Assembly (NCBI GenBank): GCA_016185205.1
Contig: JACPOA010000078.1
Span: 1 to 60,405, forward strand
Source: Hyphomicrobiales bacterium
GTDB lineage: Bacteria > Pseudomonadota > Alphaproteobacteria > Rhizobiales > Xanthobacteraceae
Direction of reading: 5' to 3'
Length of the DNA: 60,405 bases
Position numbers and translations under genes: made by a program. Of the stretch, positions 53,843-60,405 are shown in pieces; position 1 is the stretch's first letter; each line of letters opens with the position of its first letter. The notes beneath the pieces were generated by a model, which saw only the letters and a list, made by a program, of their open reading frames with translations, did no database searches and had not been told where the DNA came from.

Positions 53843-53989
53843 GAGGTTTCCATGAGGACCTGTGAAAATGAAACCTCCGCCCATGCGCCGCACGTCCCCG
53901 AAGCGCTGTAACCAGGCGTCTCTAAACGCCCCCGGTAAGGCCCATATTTATGGAACAAAGAGGGAATATATTGCGTTTGTGTTTCATGA

Positions 53990-54018
53990 TTGACTTTTAT
54001 GAAATAGAAATGCAATAG
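53990..54018 (+). promoter_or_regulatory. Candidate promoter of the AT-rich islet genes
   Basis: TTGACT at 53990-53995, a 17-bp spacer, and CAATAG at 54013-54018 lie 20 bp before the ribosome-binding site (CTAGGAG) of the gene at 54038. The -10 match is moderate. Confidence 0.45.
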
Positions 54019-54037
54019 TGCTGCTAGGAGAATCAAC

Positions 54038-54463
54038 ATGGCTGCAACCGTCCACGTGCTACACGCCAAGCCGCCGGCAATCGGAAGCTTCCTTCGGGTC
54101 GGTCATACCGGGCACCGGAAATTAGAATCGTTAATCGCCGCGAGCCGAGTGCGGTTTCGGCGATTTGTTTTCGACGCGGCGCATATTGATGAGCAGCGCG
54201 ATTTGCTCGCCACGCTGCGGCGTAGCGGTTGTGAGATAGCTCTAGACCCGAACGCCGCTGAGACTGCAACGCCAGGGCGTTTTGCCTCGCGGCTTAAGTT
54301 TGGTAACGACGATATTACAAAAGTAGTCGTAGAAACGAAGAAACGCCTAATTAACCTGCGCGATCCGCTAGGCGATCTCCATGCCGGCTTAGCTTCAGCA
54401 ACTCGGTCTAAAGCACCGCATTTCCGCGGCGAAAATCAAATCTCTCAATCTGTGGCAGGTTAG
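54038..54463 (+). CDS. Hypothetical protein, possibly a truncated gene, heading the Xre-RES unit
   Basis: A 141-residue frame with a good ribosome-binding site (TAGGAG, 7 bp). The N-terminal ~90 residues (SFLRVGHTGHRKLESLIAAS, RFVFDAAHIDEQRDLLATLR, EIALDPNAAETATPGRF) remind me of the start of a larger uncharacterised protein (~350-400 residues) in rhizobia. If that is right, the remainder, from KFGNDDITKVVVETKKRL, is unrelated sequence and this is an N-terminal remnant. It ends one base before the antitoxin ATG, so the three genes form one transcription unit. No function is assigned. Confidence 0.6.
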   Translation: MAATVHVLHAKPPAIGSFLRVGHTGHRKLESLIAASRVRFRRFVFDAAHIDEQRDLLATLRRSGCEIALDPNAAETATPGRFASRLKFGNDDITKVVVETKKRLINLRDPLGDLHAGLASATRSKAPHFRGENQISQSVAG

Positions 54464-54464
54464 A

Positions 54465-54803
54465 ATGGTAAGTGCAGTTTCTAAAATAATTGATGATCTT
54501 CGAGATCGCGGCGGCCTGAAAGGAACAGACGTTGCCAATATTGCGGAAGTATCGCCGGCTACAGTTTCACGTTGGACAGCAGGCAAAGCATTACCGCATC
54601 CAAAAACGCAGCTTGTAATTTCAGACCTTCGATACGTCGTTGATCGTCTCTCTGAATTTTATACACCAGAAGAAACGAGGCTTTGGCTTTATTCGAAGCA
54701 CAGGCTGTTGGACGGGGGACGAGCTATCGATTTAATCAATCAAGGCCAAGCGGATAGGGTCTTGTCGATTATCGAAAGTTTGGATGAGGGAACGTTTACC
54801 TAG
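54465..54803 (+). CDS. Xre/MbcA/ParS-type antitoxin
   Basis: A 112-residue antitoxin of the Xre-RES class. The helix-turn-helix is in GTDVANIAEVSPATVSRWTA (about residues 20-39), and the C-terminal MbcA/ParS/Xre toxin-binding domain reads RLSEFYTPEETRLWLYSKHR followed by LLDGGRAIDLINQGQADRVL. The end of that domain normally inserts into the RES active site. It overlaps the toxin start by one base (TAGTG), a typical coupled pair. Codon use is strikingly AT-rich relative to the surroundings. Confidence 0.92.
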   Translation: MVSAVSKIIDDLRDRGGLKGTDVANIAEVSPATVSRWTAGKALPHPKTQLVISDLRYVVDRLSEFYTPEETRLWLYSKHRLLDGGRAIDLINQGQADRVLSIIESLDEGTFT

Positions 54804-55351
54804 TGATCGGCGGCGGCCGCATACATGATCGGGCAATCCTCGACGCTCTAGAAGCGTTTGAAACTGAAGCGATCGAAAAAACGGTATGGCGAGTCGTGCG
54901 TAGAGGGCGAGATTCTCTGCGCGGGGCTGTAGCAAACGGACGATGGAACGCTGTAGCCGAATTTGAAGTTCTTTACACGAGTTTAGAGCGCGAAGGAGCA
55001 ATAGCAGAAGTTGGATATCGCCTGTCGCTCGAGCCTGTTTGGCCTAGTAAAATTCAACACCAAGTTCACACTCTGAATGTCAAGGCATCGCGTGTTCTCC
55101 GTTTCGAAAGCTTAAGTCAATTAGAAAGGCTTGGCGTCAATACGACAAAATTTGAAAGTTTCGAATACGCGGCCACGCAAGCCATAGCAGCCGCAGCTCA
55201 CTTTCTAGAATTCGACGGACTGATAGTGCCCAGTGCGAGATTTAAATGCTCAAATTTCGTTATGTTTCTAGATCGAGCCCAGAATTTACCTCAACTAATA
55301 AATACTGAAGAAGTAAATTGGTCGAATTGGCGTGCTAAATCTAGGCGCTAA
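54803..55351 (+). CDS. RES-domain toxin (NAD+-degrading family)
   Basis: A 182-residue RES protein; characterised members such as MbcT degrade NAD+. The conserved motif set is visible: Arg30 in VWRVVR, Arg47 in GAVANGRWN, Tyr58 in VLYTS, Glu69 in GAIAEVGYR, and Ser150-Asn151 in RFKCSNFVMF. It starts at a GTG (54803) overlapping the antitoxin stop. The length is at the short end of the RES family, and no residues of the core appear missing. The AT-rich codon use is shared with the antitoxin, so the pair was probably acquired together. Confidence 0.92.
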   Translation: MIGGGRIHDRAILDALEAFETEAIEKTVWRVVRRGRDSLRGAVANGRWNAVAEFEVLYTSLEREGAIAEVGYRLSLEPVWPSKIQHQVHTLNVKASRVLRFESLSQLERLGVNTTKFESFEYAATQAIAAAAHFLEFDGLIVPSARFKCSNFVMFLDRAQNLPQLINTEEVNWSNWRAKSRR

Positions 55352-55364
55352 CGATGAAGGCAAG

Positions 55365-55424
55365 GGCGGATTAGCGTAATCCGCCGTCTTGGCAAAATGG
55401 CGGGTTACGCCTTCGGCTAACCCC
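55365..55424. repeat. REPIN-like pair of hairpins, family C
   Basis: GGCGGATTA-gcg-TAATCCGCC (55365-55385) and GGGTTAcgccttcggcTAACCC (55402-55423) are separated by 16 bp. The first starts 14 bp after the RES stop and could also act as the end of that transcript. The motifs differ from families A, B and D. Confidence 0.75.
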
Positions 55425-55455
55425 ATCTACGATTCGCAAGATCGCGAATTAAGGC

Positions 55456-55488
55456 CGTCATTGCGGCTCCGCGCGAGCGGAATGACTC
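55456..55488. repeat. Family B-type half repeat
   Basis: CGTCATTGCGGCTCCGCGCG followed by AGCGGAATGAC forms an imperfect palindrome about 40 bp before the map start. Confidence 0.6.
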
Positions 55489-55528
55489 CGAACTTGCACC
55501 CGCCGCGCCAGCCCTTACATTACCGCCC

Positions 55529-56353
55529 ATGACCTATGTCGACGCCGCCGTCGCGCCGCTGCGCAAGACCGGCCAGATCAAGATTCACCGCCCCGCCGCC
55601 TTCGAGGGCATGCGCAAGGCCGGCCAGCTGACGGCGCGCTGCCTCGACATGCTGACCGAGCACGTCGCGCCCGGCGTGCCGACCGAGAAGATCGACCGCC
55701 TGGTGTTCGACTACGCCATGGATCACGGCGCGCTGCCGGCCACGCTGATGTATCGCGGCTACAAGAAATCCACCTGCACCTCGCTCAATCACGTGGTCTG
55801 CCACGGCATCCCGGCCGACAAGCCGATGAAGGAAGGCGACATCGTCAATATCGACGTGACGCTGATCCTCGACGGCTGGCACGGCGATTCCAGCCGCATG
55901 TACGCCATCGGGGCGATCCCGCGCCGCGCCGAGCGGCTGATCGAGGTGACGCACGAGTCGATGATGCGCGGCATCGCCACCATCCGCCCGGGCTCGACCA
56001 CCGGCGACATCGGCGCCGCCATCCAGACTTACGTGGAAGCCCAGCACATGAGCGTGGTGCGCGACTTCTGCGGCCACGGCCTCGGCCGGCTGTTCCATGA
56101 CGAGCCCAATATCGTGCATGTCGGGCGGCCGGGCGAAGGCATCGTGCTCAAGCCTGGCATGTTCTTCACGGTGGAGCCGATGATCAATCTCGGCCGCCCG
56201 CACGTGAAGGTGCTGTCCGACGGCTGGACCGCGGTGACGCGCGACCGCTCGCTGTCGGCCCAGTTCGAGCACACCGTCGGCGTCACCGACAAAGGCGTCG
56301 AGGTGTTCACCTTTTCGCCGGCCGGGCTCGACAAGCCGCCCTATAAGCGCTGA
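55529..56353 (+). CDS. map: Methionine aminopeptidase, type I
   Basis: It removes initiator methionine from nascent proteins. All five metal ligands are recognisable: the two Asp in [19 protein letters not shown], His in [14 protein letters not shown], Glu in [11 protein letters not shown] and Glu in [10 protein letters not shown]. The substrate His lies in [10 protein letters not shown]. The 274 residues fit the alphaproteobacterial form with a slightly extended N-terminus. radC follows 64 bp later in the same direction, a frequent pairing in this order. Confidence 0.96.
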   Translation: MTYVDAAVAPLRKTGQIKIHRPAAFEGMRKAGQLTARCLDMLTEHVAPGVPTEKIDRLVFDYAMDHGALPATLMYRGYKKSTCTSLNHVVCHGIPADKPMKEGDIVNIDVTLILDGWHGDSSRMYAIGAIPRRAERLIEVTHESMMRGIATIRPGSTTGDIGAAIQTYVEAQHMSVVRDFCGHGLGRLFHDEPNIVHVGRPGEGIVLKPGMFFTVEPMINLGRPHVKVLSDGWTAVTRDRSLSAQFEHTVGVTDKGVEVFTFSPAGLDKPPYKR

Positions 56354-56417
56354 AACCCGCCCTCGTCGTCCGCCTTGCCCTGCACTACACTCACATCCTG
56401 GGATTGCGGGCGGTCGC

Positions 56418-57140
56418 ATGGCGGACAAGCAGGATACAAGCGAAGACAAGGCCGGCCTCGCGGAGGGTCCGCCGCACTATCACGGCCACCGCGAACGGCT
56501 GCGCGCGCGCTTCCGCGAGGCTGGCGCCGACGCGGTCAGCGACTACGAGCTGCTCGAGCTGATCCTGTTCCGCGCCATCCCGCAACGCGACATCAAGCCG
56601 CTCGCCAAGGAGCTGATCGCCAAGTTCGGCTCCTTCGCCGAGGTGGTGGCGGCGCCGGGCGCCCGGCTCGCCGAGATCAAAGGCATGGGCGAAGCCGCCA
56701 TCACCGAACTCAAAATCGTGCACGCGGCGGCGAGCCGGCTAGCGCGCGGCCAAGTGCAGAAGCGGCCGGTGCTCTCATCCTGGTCGAGCGTGCTCGACTA
56801 TTGCCGCACCGCCATGGCCTTCGCCGAGAAGGAGCAGTTCCGCGTGCTGTTCCTCGACAAGCGCAACCAGCTGATCGCCGACGAATTGCAGCAGGTCGGC
56901 ACCGTCGACCACACGCCGGTCTATCCGCGCGAGGTGGTCAAGCGCGCACTCGAACTGTCGTCGACCGCGCTGATCCTGGTACACAACCATCCCTCCGGCG
57001 ACCCGACGCCGTCACGCGCGGACATCGTGATGACGCAGTCGATCATCGAGGTCGCCAAGCCCTTGGGGATTTCCGTGCACGACCACATCATCGTCGGCAA
57101 GGAAGGGCACGCCAGCTTCAAGGGGCTGAAGCTGATTTGA
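56418..57140 (+). CDS. radC: RadC-family JAB domain protein
   Basis: A 240-residue protein with an N-terminal helix-hairpin-helix region ([20 protein letters not shown]) and a C-terminal JAB/MPN domain. The JAMM metal motif is intact: [16 protein letters not shown], with Glu in [16 protein letters not shown] serving the upstream role. The C-terminus [19 protein letters not shown] is canonical. A repair role was proposed historically and is doubtful; the biochemical function is unsettled. Confidence 0.93.
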   Translation: MADKQDTSEDKAGLAEGPPHYHGHRERLRARFREAGADAVSDYELLELILFRAIPQRDIKPLAKELIAKFGSFAEVVAAPGARLAEIKGMGEAAITELKIVHAAASRLARGQVQKRPVLSSWSSVLDYCRTAMAFAEKEQFRVLFLDKRNQLIADELQQVGTVDHTPVYPREVVKRALELSSTALILVHNHPSGDPTPSRADIVMTQSIIEVAKPLGISVHDHIIVGKEGHASFKGLKLI

Positions 57141-57141
57141 T

Positions 57142-57175
57142 GTTCTTATCCCCCCAAGAGGGGAGGGATAAGAAC
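57142..57175. terminator. Bidirectional terminator-like palindrome between radC and the Inh gene
   Basis: GTTCTTATCCC and GGGATAAGAAC are perfect 11-bp arms around a CCC...GGGG inner stem, starting one base after the radC stop and ending 3 bp before the stop of the convergent Inh-family gene. The inner CCCCCC/GGGGAGGG part resembles the family A/A4 hairpins. Confidence 0.65.
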
Positions 57176-57178
57176 GAG

Positions 57179-57865
57179 CTATTGCCTTACCAGCGTGACC
57201 GGATCCGCGCTTTCCGGCAGGCGGCGCCAGGTGGTGCTGTCGACTTCCTCGAACCGCCAAGAAATTCCGCGCGTCGACACCAGCACCAGTTCGCCGCGGT
57301 CCATGCGCCATTGCGTGAAACCAACCCGGACAATCGCCGCGTCGCAGCCGGGCTTCACCGTCAAGGCGAGATCGTCGCGCAAGGGCGTGGTTGCCAGCGT
57401 CAGACTGCACAACAACTTACCGGACCCGCGCATGATCGCCCAATTGCCGGCGACCTGCTCCGACAACTTCGGCGGCGGGCCGGCGGCGCCCGCTTTCTGC
57501 AGGAACAGCACGCCGACGCCCGGCGTCGGCGCCTCGTAGATGCCGTCCTCGACCTCGCTGAATTCGACCAGCGCCTTGCCTTGCGCGTCGAGCAGCCGAA
57601 GCAGATCGTTGTCGGGAAAATTCCAGCCGGCGACGTCGCTCACCAGCGCAAACAAAGTGGGGCAATTGGCGTCGAACTCGACCTTGAAGCCGACCTTGCT
57701 CGGGTCGCTCTTGAAGGTGGCCGTGCAGATTTTGTCGCGGTCGGCATTGGAGAATTCCCAGTTGCCGATCACGGCCTTGGCGGAATCGCCGAGCGTCGCC
57801 GTGGATTGCGCCCAAGCCGGTGCGCCCACGACCACAGCCAGACCGATCAAAGCCACGCGCAGCAT
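57179..57865 (-). CDS. Inh/AprI-family protease-inhibitor-like protein with two tandem domains
   Basis: A secreted 228-residue protein. The signal peptide MLRVALIGLAVVVGAPAWAQ is clear. Two repeats follow, about 30-125 and 130-228, each opening with a GNWxFS/GNWAIM strand and containing a cysteine (DKICTATF and GKLLCSLTL), as in the Inh beta-barrel that blocks serralysin-type metalloproteases. No such protease is in the window, so the inhibitor role is by family only. The start at 57865 lies 5 bp downstream of the dehydrogenase gene; a GTG at 57874 would overlap it. It is the last gene of a leftward operon. Confidence 0.82.
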   Translation of the reverse strand: MLRVALIGLAVVVGAPAWAQSTATLGDSAKAVIGNWEFSNADRDKICTATFKSDPSKVGFKVEFDANCPTLFALVSDVAGWNFPDNDLLRLLDAQGKALVEFSEVEDGIYEAPTPGVGVLFLQKAGAAGPPPKLSEQVAGNWAIMRGSGKLLCSLTLATTPLRDDLALTVKPGCDAAIVRVGFTQWRMDRGELVLVSTRGISWRFEEVDSTTWRRLPESADPVTLVRQ

Positions 57866-57870
57866 GAAGT

Positions 57871-58851
57871 TCACCCGCGTTTCGGCGGATAGGGCGTTTC
57901 CGGCACCGGGGTTAACGGCGGCTTGCCGGCCGCCCAGGCCAGGATGTTGTCGACCACGAGCTGGTCCATGGCCGCCCGCGTCACCTCGGTCGAGGAGCCG
58001 AGATGCGGGAACAGCACGATATGGTCCATCTCCATGAGTTCTTTCGGCACCTGCGGTTCCTTGGCGAACACGTCGAGACCGGCGGAATAGATCGCGCGAT
58101 CTTTCAGTGCCTGGATCAGCGCCGGCTCGTCGACCACCGAACCGCGCGCCATGTTGATCAGGATGCCATTGGGGCCGAGCGCCTTGAGCACCTCGGCATT
58201 GATCATGTTCGCCGTCGCCGGCCCGCCCGGCACGATCACCATCAGCGTATCGACGTCGCGCGCCATGTCGACGAGCTTGGGATAATACTTGTAAGCGACG
58301 CCGGCTTGCGGATTGCGCGAGTGATAGACCACCGGCACGCCAAACGCCTCGAGCCTTCGCGCGATCGCTTTGCCGATGCGGCCCATGCCGACCATGCCGA
58401 CGGTGCGGTTGCGCAGCGTCGCCTTGGTGAGCGGATATTGCTTCTCGACCCATTTGCCGGCGCGCACATGACGTTCGGCCTGCGGGAATTCGCGCACCGT
58501 GCAGAGCAGTAAGCCCAGCGCGGTGTCGGCCACCTCCTCGTTGAGCACCTCGGGCGTGTTGGTGACGGTGATGCCGTGCGCGCCCGCCCATTTGGCGTCG
58601 ATGTGATCGTAGCCGACGCCGAAACTCGAGACCTGCTCGAGCTTGGGGAAGCGCTGCATGAAAGCGGCATCGACTTTGTCGGCGGTGTAGGCGACCGCGA
58701 GAGCGCGCACCTTGTCGGCGGCCGACTTCAGGAAAGCCTCCTTGTCCTGCGCGTCGATCAGCTTATGCAGCGTGACCTTGGGCTCCAGCCCGCCGACAAT
58801 GACCGGCTTCTTGTTGCCGATCAGCAGCACGTCCGGCTTTTCGCCAGTCAT
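57871..58851 (-). CDS. D-isomer-specific 2-hydroxyacid dehydrogenase
   Basis: A cytosolic NAD(P)-dependent dehydrogenase of 326 residues, similar to glyoxylate/hydroxypyruvate reductases. The Rossmann motif is VGMVGMGRIGKAIARRLEAF; the catalytic Arg is in NMARGSVVDEPALIQAL, the Glu in the following loop, and the His in LFPHLGSSTEVTRAAMD. It is 11 bp downstream of the E2 gene, so it belongs to the same operon; the shared theme may be organic acid metabolism. Substrate and cofactor preference are not determined. Confidence 0.92.
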   Translation of the reverse strand: MTGEKPDVLLIGNKKPVIVGGLEPKVTLHKLIDAQDKEAFLKSAADKVRALAVAYTADKVDAAFMQRFPKLEQVSSFGVGYDHIDAKWAGAHGITVTNTPEVLNEEVADTALGLLLCTVREFPQAERHVRAGKWVEKQYPLTKATLRNRTVGMVGMGRIGKAIARRLEAFGVPVVYHSRNPQAGVAYKYYPKLVDMARDVDTLMVIVPGGPATANMINAEVLKALGPNGILINMARGSVVDEPALIQALKDRAIYSAGLDVFAKEPQVPKELMEMDHIVLFPHLGSSTEVTRAAMDQLVVDNILAWAAGKPPLTPVPETPYPPKRG

Positions 58852-58862
58852 CGCTTATCTCC

Positions 58863-60176
58863 CTACACCAAGAAGGTGACCGGCTTTTCCAGCAAGCTCT
58901 TGAACGCCGCCAGCAGCTCGGCGCCGAGCGCCCCGTCCACCACGCGATGGTCGCAGGACAGCGTGACGGTCATCTGGCTGACGAATTTCACGGAGCCGTC
59001 CTCGGCCTCGACCGGCGCGCGGCGCGCGGCACCCACCGCCAGGATGGTGGCGTGCGGCGGATTGATGATGGCCGAAAACTCGCGCACGCCGTACATGCCG
59101 AGATTGGAGATGGCGCTGGCGCCGCCCTGATACTCGTTCGGCTTGAGCTTCTTGCCGCGCGCGCGCTCGGCGAGATCGCGGATTTCGGCCGAGATCGCGG
59201 TGAGCGACTTGGCCTCGGCATTGCGGATCACCGGCGTGATCAGGCCGCCGTCGAGCGCCACCGCCACGCCGATGTCGGAATGCGTGAAGCGCAGGATGCG
59301 ATCTTCCGCCCACACCGCATTGGCGGCGGGAATGCGCTGCAAGGCCGCCGCCCAGGCCTTGATGATGAAATCGTTGAGCGAGAGCTTGAACGCCCCCACC
59401 CTACCCTCCCCCGCTTGCGGGGGAGGGTTAGGGAGGGGGCTGGGCGCGGCGGCGTTGGCCTCCTCGCGCATGGCCATGAGGCGGCCGATCTCGATATCGG
59501 CGGTCAGATAGAAATGCGGGATGGTCTGCTTGGCCTCGATCAGCCGCTTGGCGATGGTGCGGCGCATCGAGTCGAGCGGCACTTCTTCGTAGGCGATGCC
59601 GTCATACAGCGCCTTCACCTGCGTCGCGCTGGCGCCGCTCGCCATGACGGCGCCCGACGCAGGCGCCTTTTCGACATCGCTGGCGACGATGCGGCCATGC
59701 GGACCGGAGCCGGCAATGCGCGTGAGATCGATGCCACGCTCGGAGGCGAGGCGCCGGGCGAGCGGCGTGGTGAAGGCGCCGCCCGAGGTCTTGGCCGGCC
59801 CGAAATTGCGTTCGGGACTGCGCACTTCATTCCAAGGATCGAGCGGCACGGTGCGCGGCTTGGGCGCGGCCTGCATCGGCGCGGGCACAGCGGAAGCGGC
59901 GGGCGCCGCTGCCGGGGCGGCGGCAGCCTTCGCGGGCGCTTCGCCGGCGCCGGCAATCACCGCCACCACGGCGCCGACTTTCGCCACCTCGCCCACCTTG
60001 AAATGGATGTCGCTGAGCGTGCCGGCGCTGGTGGCCGGCACTTCCATCGAGGTCTTGTCAGTCTCGATCTCGAACAGGTTGTCGCCCGGCTGCACGGCAT
60101 CGCCGGCCGATTTGAACCATTTCACGATCTTACCCTCGGTGACGGTTTCACCGAGCTGCGGCATCAGAACGTCCAC
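58863..60176 (-). CDS. 2-oxoacid dehydrogenase E2 (dihydrolipoamide acyltransferase) with an in-frame repeat insert
   Basis: The E2 core of a pyruvate/branched-chain-type dehydrogenase complex, 437 residues. The lipoyl domain has Lys41 in FEIETDKTSMEV. A Pro/Ala linker precedes the E3-binding domain (TPLARRLASERGIDLTRIAG with GPHGRIVASDVE, about 135-170). The acyltransferase domain has DSMRRTIAKRLIEAKQTIPH and the catalytic His in LSCDHRVVDGALGAELL. Residues about 246-261 (SPLPNPPPQAGEGRVGA) come from the palindrome at 59395-59440, in a surface-loop position of the catalytic domain. No E1 or E3 gene is adjacent on the visible side; the 5' neighbour is an aldehyde dehydrogenase. Confidence 0.9.
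   Translation of the reverse strand: MDVLMPQLGETVTEGKIVKWFKSAGDAVQPGDNLFEIETDKTSMEVPATSAGTLSDIHFKVGEVAKVGAVVAVIAGAGEAPAKAAAAPAAAPAASAVPAPMQAAPKPRTVPLDPWNEVRSPERNFGPAKTSGGAFTTPLARRLASERGIDLTRIAGSGPHGRIVASDVEKAPASGAVMASGASATQVKALYDGIAYEEVPLDSMRRTIAKRLIEAKQTIPHFYLTADIEIGRLMAMREEANAAAPSPLPNPPPQAGEGRVGAFKLSLNDFIIKAWAAALQRIPAANAVWAEDRILRFTHSDIGVAVALDGGLITPVIRNAEAKSLTAISAEIRDLAERARGKKLKPNEYQGGASAISNLGMYGVREFSAIINPPHATILAVGAARRAPVEAEDGSVKFVSQMTVTLSCDHRVVDGALGAELLAAFKSLLEKPVTFLV
59395..59440. repeat. Palindromic repeat (family A-related hairpin) in frame inside the E2 gene
   Basis: ACCCTACCCTCCCCCGC is mirrored by GCGGGGGAGGGTTAGGG around TT. It is one long hairpin, like the second half of the mixed copy at 35506-35584, and encodes a Pro/Gly-rich peptide in the E2 reading frame without a stop. 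Confidence 0.8.
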
Positions 60177-60203
60177 GCGATTCTCCCGATTCCCTGCCGC
60201 CTG

Positions 60204-60405
60204 TTACCAACTCACCGACACATACTGCGTCTCGAGAAATTCCTTCATGCCTTCCTGCGCGCCTTCGCGCCCGAGGCCCGACTGCTTGGTGCCGCCGAAC
60301 GGCGCCGCCGGATCGGACACCAGGCCGCGGTTGAGGCCGATCATGCCGAAGTCGAGCTTCTCCGACACGCGCAGGCCGCGCGTCAGGTCCTTGGTGTAGA
60401 GATAG
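60204..60405 (-). CDS. Aldehyde dehydrogenase (succinate-semialdehyde dehydrogenase type), C-terminal part
   Basis: The frame runs in from the right edge and ends at a TAA at 60204-60206. The 66 visible residues, including LYTKDLTRGLRVSEKLDFGM, IGLNRGLVSDPAAPFGGTKQ and SGLGREGAQEGMKEFLETQY, are the conserved C-terminus of NAD(P)+ aldehyde dehydrogenases; the SGLGREG and FLETQYV forms fit GabD-type enzymes. The catalytic Cys and Glu lie outside the window. It ends 27 bp before the E2 start and is probably co-transcribed with it. Confidence 0.88.
   Translation of the reverse strand, partial: YLYTKDLTRGLRVSEKLDFGMIGLNRGLVSDPAAPFGGTKQSGLGREGAQEGMKEFLETQYVSVSW

Noticed and set aside
53852-53911. 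19-residue ORF MRTCENETSAHAPHVPEAL
   Set aside because: It has an AGAGG upstream, but it overlaps the inverted repeat and promoter of the candidate leftward RNA, and no downstream gene is controlled by it. A leader peptide cannot be supported.
53723-53911. 62-codon frame running through the small-RNA region
   Set aside because: It shares its end with the 19-residue ORF and crosses the promoter and structured region; no protein features are evident.
1-60405. CRISPR arrays, tRNA or rRNA genes
   Set aside because: No regularly spaced identical repeats and no tRNA-like T-loop/acceptor pairs or rRNA motifs were noticed. The repeat clusters at 28509-29395 are REP units, not CRISPR repeats.

Overview
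The window reads as chromosomal DNA of a high-GC alphaproteobacterium of the order Hyphomicrobiales, close to the Bradyrhizobium / Xanthobacteraceae part of the tree. The reasons are the conserved block pckA - HugZ - chvI - chvG - hprK - EIIA - HPr - ahcY, a D-tartrate dehydratase of the Bradyrhizobium type, DUF2865 and Inh-family proteins, and the abundant GC-rich palindromic repeats. No rRNA, tRNA or CRISPR array was recognised. Most genes are ordinary core or metabolic genes, packed tightly and often abutting or overlapping.

Layout. 1-425: start of an IS630-type transposase at the left edge, a 164-bp MITE-like element with perfect 19-bp ends, and a palindromic repeat. 425-9920: phosphomannomutase/phosphoglucomutase, a membrane-anchored aspartic protease, hrpB, ugd, polA. 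9917-19800: D-tartrate dehydratase with RidA, two ion-transporter-superfamily antiporters, DUF2865, an LhgO-like oxidase, an MltB-type transglycosylase and a Spy/LTXXQ protein. 19990-28480: pckA, a haem-oxygenase-like HugZ protein, the ChvI-ChvG envelope-stress two-component system coupled to HPr kinase, EIIA and HPr, then ahcY behind an AT-rich palindromic operator. 28500-29400: a REP-associated tyrosine transposase between two copies of its repeat cluster. 29430-36070: a GT39-like glycosyltransferase, lepA, a mazEF pair lodged between two copies of the lepA 3' end, two peptidoglycan enzymes and an Lrp regulator. 36200-50110: AceE-like thiamine enzyme, Yip1, GMC oxidoreductase, TauE, BtuF-like protein, DUF6580, a K+/H+ antiporter, a GIY-YIG gene that has rewritten the end of a BKACE gene, EamA, acyl-CoA dehydrogenase, MscS. 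50170-51260: an A/T-richer gene for a probable contractile-injection-system cargo toxin with an ADP-ribosyltransferase-like C-terminus. 51330-55490: aminotransferase, a deletion-damaged denD, a candidate small RNA, and an AT-rich islet with an Xre-RES toxin-antitoxin pair. 55530-60405: map, radC, and a leftward operon of aldehyde dehydrogenase, 2-oxoacid dehydrogenase E2, 2-hydroxyacid dehydrogenase and an Inh-family protein.

The most unusual aspect is the density of small mobile or repeat DNA. At least four palindromic repeat families and one MITE occur in 60 kb. One family has entered hrpB and polA in frame, and a related hairpin lies in frame in the E2 gene, each adding peptide in linkers or loops. 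Two repeat families are physically associated with a nuclease-like gene (RAYT and GIY-YIG). The eCIS-like orphan toxin, the mazEF insertion bounded by duplicated lepA ends, and the Xre-RES islet are the accessory functions most worth following. All calls are from reading the sequence and from remembered family features; no database search was run.
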